This document shows, piece after piece, positions 33,101 through 36,248 of a stretch of DNA of 36,248 bases. Positions within the stretch are counted from its first letter, which is position 1. The number at the start of each line of letters is the position of its first letter. The stretch is taken from the NCBI GenBank assembly GCA_938085045.1, contig CALKGI010000040.1, positions 1 to 36,248 on the forward strand. The letters are read 5' to 3'. The notes under the pieces are model-generated. The model was given only the letters and a program-made list of their open reading frames with translations. It was not told where the DNA came from and made no database searches. This DNA comes from an uncultured Alteromonadaceae bacterium. Its GTDB lineage: Bacteria > Pseudomonadota > Gammaproteobacteria > Enterobacterales > Alteromonadaceae. The position numbers were made by a program, and so were the translations under genes.

Positions 33101-34851
33101 GCGGACTCGCAGAGCATCGTTACTACGACAGCTACCAACGACTATGCCAAAGCTACCGCGCTGACACCGGTAAAACAGTTTACGAATACAATGATATTGG
33201 AGAAATGCAGTGGTATGCCGAAGGTGCCAGCGGGGCCACGAATAGCTGTTCAAGAGGCGATGTTGCCGCCAATGAAAAAGTCTATTTAACCTACGACAAC
33301 CTCGGACGCATCAAATACAAAAACTTCAGCAACAGCGCAACGGCTGACGTTGACTATTACTACGACCCAAATGGCAATGTCACCAATGTGAACAGCGGTC
33401 CAACGCAGTGGTCGTACAAATACAACACGCAAGCTCAAACGACTGATGAAACCCTAAAGCTCGACGGTCAAACCTTTGCACTGAAATACGGTTACGACTC
33501 GCTCGGCAACCAATCAACCCTCACTTATCCATCGGGCAGACAAATAAGCTATGCACCAAACGCCCTTGGTCAACCCACCAAAGCAGGCGAATTTGCAACG
33601 GGCGCAAGCTATCACGCCAACGGCACACTCACCAATTTCACCTACGGTAATGGGCTTAAATACAACCTAACGTTAAACAATCGTCAGCTGCCAGAACAGC
33701 TTAAAACGCTTAGGGGCAGCACTGCTCTATCACACTTGCAATACGCTTATGATGCTAACGGCAATACCAGCAGCATCACCGACCACAAAGATATCAGTTA
33801 CAGTATTTCAATGGGTTACGATGGATTGGACAGACTAACTTCTGCGAACGGTAAATGGGGCGCAGCCAATTTCACCTACGACACCATGGGCAATATCACT
33901 AGTAAAAACATGGGCAGCATGGCGGTGAGTTATGTTTACGACCCAACCACAAAACGCTTAAACTCAGCCAGCGTGACGGGCAGTAAATCCAAGAACTACA
34001 GCTTTACTTACGACAAAAAGGGTGCAGTAACAAACACCGGCAGTGTGCAATTGCTAAGAAACCAAGCAGGTCAAGTGACTGGCACAGGTGGCCATACTTA
34101 TGTTTATGACGGTAGTGGCAAACGAGTCAAAGACACAAAAAACGGCAAACATCGTTACAGCATTTACGACTTATCAGGCCGAATGATTTACCAATGGGAC
34201 CAACAAACCGAAACCATTACAGATTATATATTTTTAGGTAAAGAGCGTGTAACAGAAGCCCAAGTATCATTAGGCAATGGCAGCCAAAGTGTGGATAATA
34301 CCAACGTTGGCTATACGGGACATCAGTGGGATAAAGACACTGGTTTGAACTATATGCAGGCGCGGTATTATGATCCGTTACTTGGGCGGTTTTTGAGTAA
34401 TGATCCACTTTCGTTCAGAGATATTCATAGTTTTAACCGGTATGCTTATGCGAATAATAATCCATATAAGTATGTTGACCTCAACGGTGAGAGTGCTACC
34501 GGGGTAGTGATTGCCGTTATGACGGCAGATGCTGTAACGCCAGATCCGACTGACGTTGTAGCTATACCCAAACTTGTTATTTATGGCGGGTCTTTGCTGG
34601 CTGCACAAGCAATCGATTCTATTGTCGATTTGATTGTTTTAGACGATATACAAGACGATGAAGAAAAATCCGAAGAAGAAATCCTCGAAGAAAGACGAGC
34701 GCGGAGACAAGAAACTATTGATAACTATGTTGACGGCTATTTACCTGATGTTCATGATAATCATGGAATGGAACATGAAAATAATAAAAAAGAAGACCAA
34801 GAAGAGCCAGAAAAGAAATCTAAAGATGAAACGAGCGAGCAAAATAATTAA
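30121..34851 (+). CDS. Rhs/YD-repeat protein with signal peptide and exchanged C-terminal tip
   Basis: A 1576-residue frame. ATG 30121 has GGAAA upstream, but the signal peptide (RLLTLICIVCLSTGAYA, cut before DDKGKGK) starts at Met 40/41, so 30238 or 30241 may be the true start. A conserved N-terminal part follows (DLLGEQIDLNSGSISFKQTD, LPGNSGLEVAIRRTFRGKGG). Many YD repeats come next (such as YDNMGRLTYI, YDPNGNVTNV, YDGLDRLTSA), building the hollow beta-shell. The Rhs core end is YMQARYYDPLLGRFLSNDPL, RYAYANNNPYKYVDLNGE. About 105 residues follow: a hydrophobic stretch starting VTPDPTDVVAIPK, then a highly charged Glu/Lys tail with DVHDNHGMEH; no toxin family was recognised. No PAAR or type VI marker is present, so Sec export is likely. 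Codons switch from C-rich to AT-rich at about 34215-34340. Confidence 0.9.
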   Translation: MVLAVAYCPLIKTLTQKLYRISILPILAKTADLKTIMTIMMQRLLTLICIVCLSTGAYADDKGKGKPAKVSKKMHEYLMSRVANKHVLTKKGGPKASGFSVATEQMASAIQDPDDGGGQTPSTEPMDANILERSKATPNVTAETTDLLGEQIDLNSGSISFKQTDISLPGNSGLEVAIRRTFRGKGGWGAGMADFSDWNLDIPHIQTTLGYFYASDSHNYSGSWGDNQGCSGPLNPGYTFDAYKIYQDYQYWNGDTLNVPGHVNDKLLEPTSNLVADLGGNTAGITRVTKSNWRIKCVARNVPGSPLGTEQFEGFVAYAPNGTVYTFDELRLIADPKRPYRAGLDLMKFQTYMMVSKVEDRFGNWVKYEYGSDSQLTRIHANDGREIILSYGLTGDYSYNITKVSANGRDWLYNYAGTDERTLMSVTRPDLRQWQFRLGNVGYKKPQSSGCSFGGADRTTYTGTITHPHGAVGTFSVKETLHGISNVDRAKAYVDAKQVIPTCVGHMSLQNKTLTGPGLSPMNWTYSYSSNVGSFDTDNNTDDTKTTFVTAPDGSKTRHIYNRDWSSPAQGMQIKTEQFDTNGTTKLSTSQTTYAQAQWVGQSQMNKTNLKPMDYRVNTKQVLTTLHHSDGDTSYTTDYQVHNSLGTATKIYQHNSATGHKQYVKTTHVNHISGDYYVLQLPVTTEQSTDDSNYTQTSYNTYWDWDHSYHSKSRLAYRFGQWQSQHEYRTDGTMSKQTTNVLTDQGVGRTLNMGQSKRGKPQSYTTPKSRGYGSQTVSSVIDDNGWVISTNDFNYNDPSHVGSSINYTYDNMGRLTYINPVDSQWADTSIGYAYTTAGEATGIIAGMFKQTQTKGGFTQTTFFDALLRPVLTKTQGSGTTVYQNTQYNAYNKATFKGYPQTTAGNTTQGVTTTFDGMQREKTISQYGATGNTSFTYLKGNKRKVSDNRNNQTTTTYLAYGKPAYNTATFIDAPEGVDTSMQINEFGSITKITQGGLAEHRYYDSYQRLCQSYRADTGKTVYEYNDIGEMQWYAEGASGATNSCSRGDVAANEKVYLTYDNLGRIKYKNFSNSATADVDYYYDPNGNVTNVNSGPTQWSYKYNTQAQTTDETLKLDGQTFALKYGYDSLGNQSTLTYPSGRQISYAPNALGQPTKAGEFATGASYHANGTLTNFTYGNGLKYNLTLNNRQLPEQLKTLRGSTALSHLQYAYDANGNTSSITDHKDISYSISMGYDGLDRLTSANGKWGAANFTYDTMGNITSKNMGSMAVSYVYDPTTKRLNSASVTGSKSKNYSFTYDKKGAVTNTGSVQLLRNQAGQVTGTGGHTYVYDGSGKRVKDTKNGKHRYSIYDLSGRMIYQWDQQTETITDYIFLGKERVTEAQVSLGNGSQSVDNTNVGYTGHQWDKDTGLNYMQARYYDPLLGRFLSNDPLSFRDIHSFNRYAYANNNPYKYVDLNGESATGVVIAVMTADAVTPDPTDVVAIPKLVIYGGSLLAAQAIDSIVDLIVLDDIQDDEEKSEEEILEERRARRQETIDNYVDGYLPDVHDNHGMEHENNKKEDQEEPEKKSKDETSEQNN

Positions 34852-34957
34852 GTAGATCAAAGTTTTTGCTAGGGGGCGTTTACAGCATTCCCCTTCAGCA
34901 AAATCGCAAGTTACCGTTAATTAACATCTTGTCCTAAAACTTAGCAGGCATTTATAA

Positions 34958-35689
34958 TTGTTTATAAAAGAAGTGCAATTAAACCGTTCAAAGGTTAACA
35001 ATTGGAATCAATATCCCTTCAACATAGCATCAATTTCAAAATTTGATAAAGTGGAATTTCCATCTAATGTTACTTTTCTAGTCGGAGAAAATGGAAGTGG
35101 TAAGTCAACAATTATCGAAGCTTTAGCCATCGCTGTTGGTTTCAATAGTGAAGGTGGTACTCGAAATTTCAACTTCTCAACTTGTCAAACCCACTCAGAT
35201 CTACATGAATATCTGAAACTCGATTTTACTCTATCAAAGCCTCAAGATGGCTTTTTTTATCGAGCCGAAAGTTTTTATAATGTTGCCTCCAATATAGATG
35301 AATTGAATAAGTATGGCTTAAAGTCACTGTTACCAAGCTATGGAGGAAAGTCATTACATGAGCAATCTCATGGCGAATCTTTTTTGAGCTTAGTTTTAAA
35401 CAGGTTTTCGGGCGAAAGTTTGTTTATATTGGACGAACCAGAAGCTTCGTTGTCACCCTCAAGACAAATGACATTCATGGTTGCCCTTAATAAGCTTGCT
35501 AAAGAAAACTCGCAGTTCATTATTGCTACACATTCACCAATTCTTCTTGCCTATCCAGATGCTTCAATTTACCAAGTATCTGATGAGGGCATTGATCGTA
35601 TGGAGTATGAGGACACTGATGCATATCAAATAACAAAAGCTTTTTTAAAGAACCCCGACCGCATGTTTAGAGAGCTGTTTAAATCTTAA
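34958..35689 (+). CDS. Small ABC-type AAA ATPase (COG3910-like)
   Basis: A 243-residue protein starting at TTG 34958; no suitable ATG exists at the family start, and FIKEVQLNRSKV matches how relatives begin. Walker A GENGSGKST (about 43-51), signature-like SHGESF, Walker B LFILDEPEASLS and H-loop ATHSPI are all present, so it is a complete single-domain SMC/RecF-like ATPase rather than a fragment. Members are of uncertain function and are often found in mobile or defence-rich regions. It is AT-rich like the Rhs tip before it, pointing to shared recent arrival. It is not a typical Rhs immunity protein. Confidence 0.85.
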   Translation: MFIKEVQLNRSKVNNWNQYPFNIASISKFDKVEFPSNVTFLVGENGSGKSTIIEALAIAVGFNSEGGTRNFNFSTCQTHSDLHEYLKLDFTLSKPQDGFFYRAESFYNVASNIDELNKYGLKSLLPSYGGKSLHEQSHGESFLSLVLNRFSGESLFILDEPEASLSPSRQMTFMVALNKLAKENSQFIIATHSPILLAYPDASIYQVSDEGIDRMEYEDTDAYQITKAFLKNPDRMFRELFKS

Positions 35690-35752
35690 ATAATAAATGG
35701 GGTTGACTCGTCAATATTATGCCGAGGCTTTATACTACCAACCGGATTGCTT

Positions 35753-36085
35753 TTAAGATCGTTTTTCGATGTACTCATGTAAGTTCATATTTCCATGAAT
35801 TTCACTTGGAAATGCATTTTTGTAAGCATCTCTAATCTTATTATATTCAGTGGTTCCCTCGCTCATTATGTCAAAACTTGAATCCTTTGTGCTGACATAA
35901 CTATGAAGCTCCAAGCTATTAAACAGCAGAGCTTTTACAGAACCTAGCAGCTCTTCTCTATATTTTTCAGAAATACTTTCATCATTCTTGATTTCAGTAA
36001 TTGCAATATGAAACGTTCTTTCTAACGGCACCGATAGAGAAGCCAGTGATTCAAATAATGTGCGGAGTTTAGCCTGATTAGCCAA
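35753..36085 (-). CDS. Small helical protein of unknown function
   Basis: A 110-residue protein with no signal peptide or membrane segment, predicted mostly helical (LRTLFESLASLSVPLERTFH, then EKYREELLGSVKALLFNSLE). No family was recognised. It is AT-rich and convergent with the ATPase gene. It could be an orphan immunity-type or phage-like gene, but nothing in the sequence proves this. Confidence 0.6.
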   Translation of the reverse strand: MANQAKLRTLFESLASLSVPLERTFHIAITEIKNDESISEKYREELLGSVKALLFNSLELHSYVSTKDSSFDIMSEGTTEYNKIRDAYKNAFPSEIHGNMNLHEYIEKRS

Positions 36086-36178
36086 GTTCTATGCCTGTTT
36101 GTTCGTTAACTAGATAAATTGAAACTAACACACATACAAACAAACGTAAATGTCTGGGAAGTTACTGTAGTCGACCGG

Positions 36179-36191
36179 GTCAAGTCTTGAC
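36179..36191. repeat. GTCAAG/CTTGAC dyad at the right end
   Basis: GTCAAG-T-CTTGAC, within GGGTCAAGTCTTGACTTAAC. Similar sequences are often seen next to IS200/REP-associated transposase genes, but the window stops 57 bases later and no transposase is visible. The rest of 36086-36248 shows no gene. Confidence 0.25.
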
Positions 36192-36248
36192 TTAACACAA
36201 TAGAGCTTAAAGCAAGCGATTACATAGTGACAGCTGAATTGATTAACA

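Noticed and set aside
30121..34851. Type VI secretion Rhs effector
   Set aside because: It has a Sec signal peptide and no PAAR domain; no VgrG, Hcp or EagR gene is nearby.
1..36248. CRISPR arrays, tRNA or rRNA genes
   Set aside because: No regularly spaced repeats and no cloverleaf or rRNA-like sequence were seen on either strand.

Overview
The window looks like chromosomal DNA of a marine gammaproteobacterium, most likely Alteromonadales. The basis is moderate-to-low GC, a vibriolysin-type M4 protease with a PPC tail, a DUF4212/SSS symporter pair and an Aas/LplT-type transporter. This is inference from family content; no 16S or tRNA gene is present to test it.

Left part (1-13.4 kb), mixed accessory and housekeeping genes. 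A TetR regulator is followed by the start of an LplT/Aas-like MFS gene that is cut by the window edge. Next comes a decayed HigB-type toxin with an intact HigA-type antitoxin behind a perfect 22-bp palindrome. An orphan DUF2282 (bufferin-like) precursor, a DUF4212 + sodium:solute symporter pair, a small lipoprotein, a PAS hybrid histidine kinase and a secreted M4 metalloprotease follow. A ~300-bp element bounded by long inverted repeats ends at a DmdC-like acyl-CoA dehydrogenase gene, which is coupled to a TauE/SafE permease gene.

Centre (13.4-29.8 kb), the main feature: sixteen tightly packed minus-strand genes, many overlapping by 1-23 bases, reading as one long operon. In transcription order it encodes an AMP-forming ligase, a fold-III PLP decarboxylase, a small acyl-CoA-dehydrogenase-like flavoprotein, a divergent ketosynthase-like protein, an unknown 172-aa protein, a second divergent ketosynthase-like protein, a flavin-dependent halogenase-like enzyme, an alpha/beta hydrolase, a degenerate asparagine-synthetase-like protein and an acyl carrier protein. 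A membrane-anchored TPR-like protein, a LolD/MacB-type ATPase, a lipoprotein, an FtsX/MacB permease, a LolA-like protein and an outer-membrane beta-barrel follow. My reading is a carrier-protein-based small-molecule pathway (activate, load, decarboxylate, oxidise, condense, halogenate, release) joined to a Lol-like route that could carry a hydrophobic product to the outer membrane. I do not recognise the whole set as a described cluster.

Right part (29.8-36.2 kb): a Sec-exported Rhs/YD-repeat protein whose last ~200 codons switch to AT-rich codon use (a swapped tip), then a TTG-started small ABC-type AAA ATPase and a small unknown helical protein, both AT-rich. A GTCAAG/CTTGAC dyad lies at the far right end.
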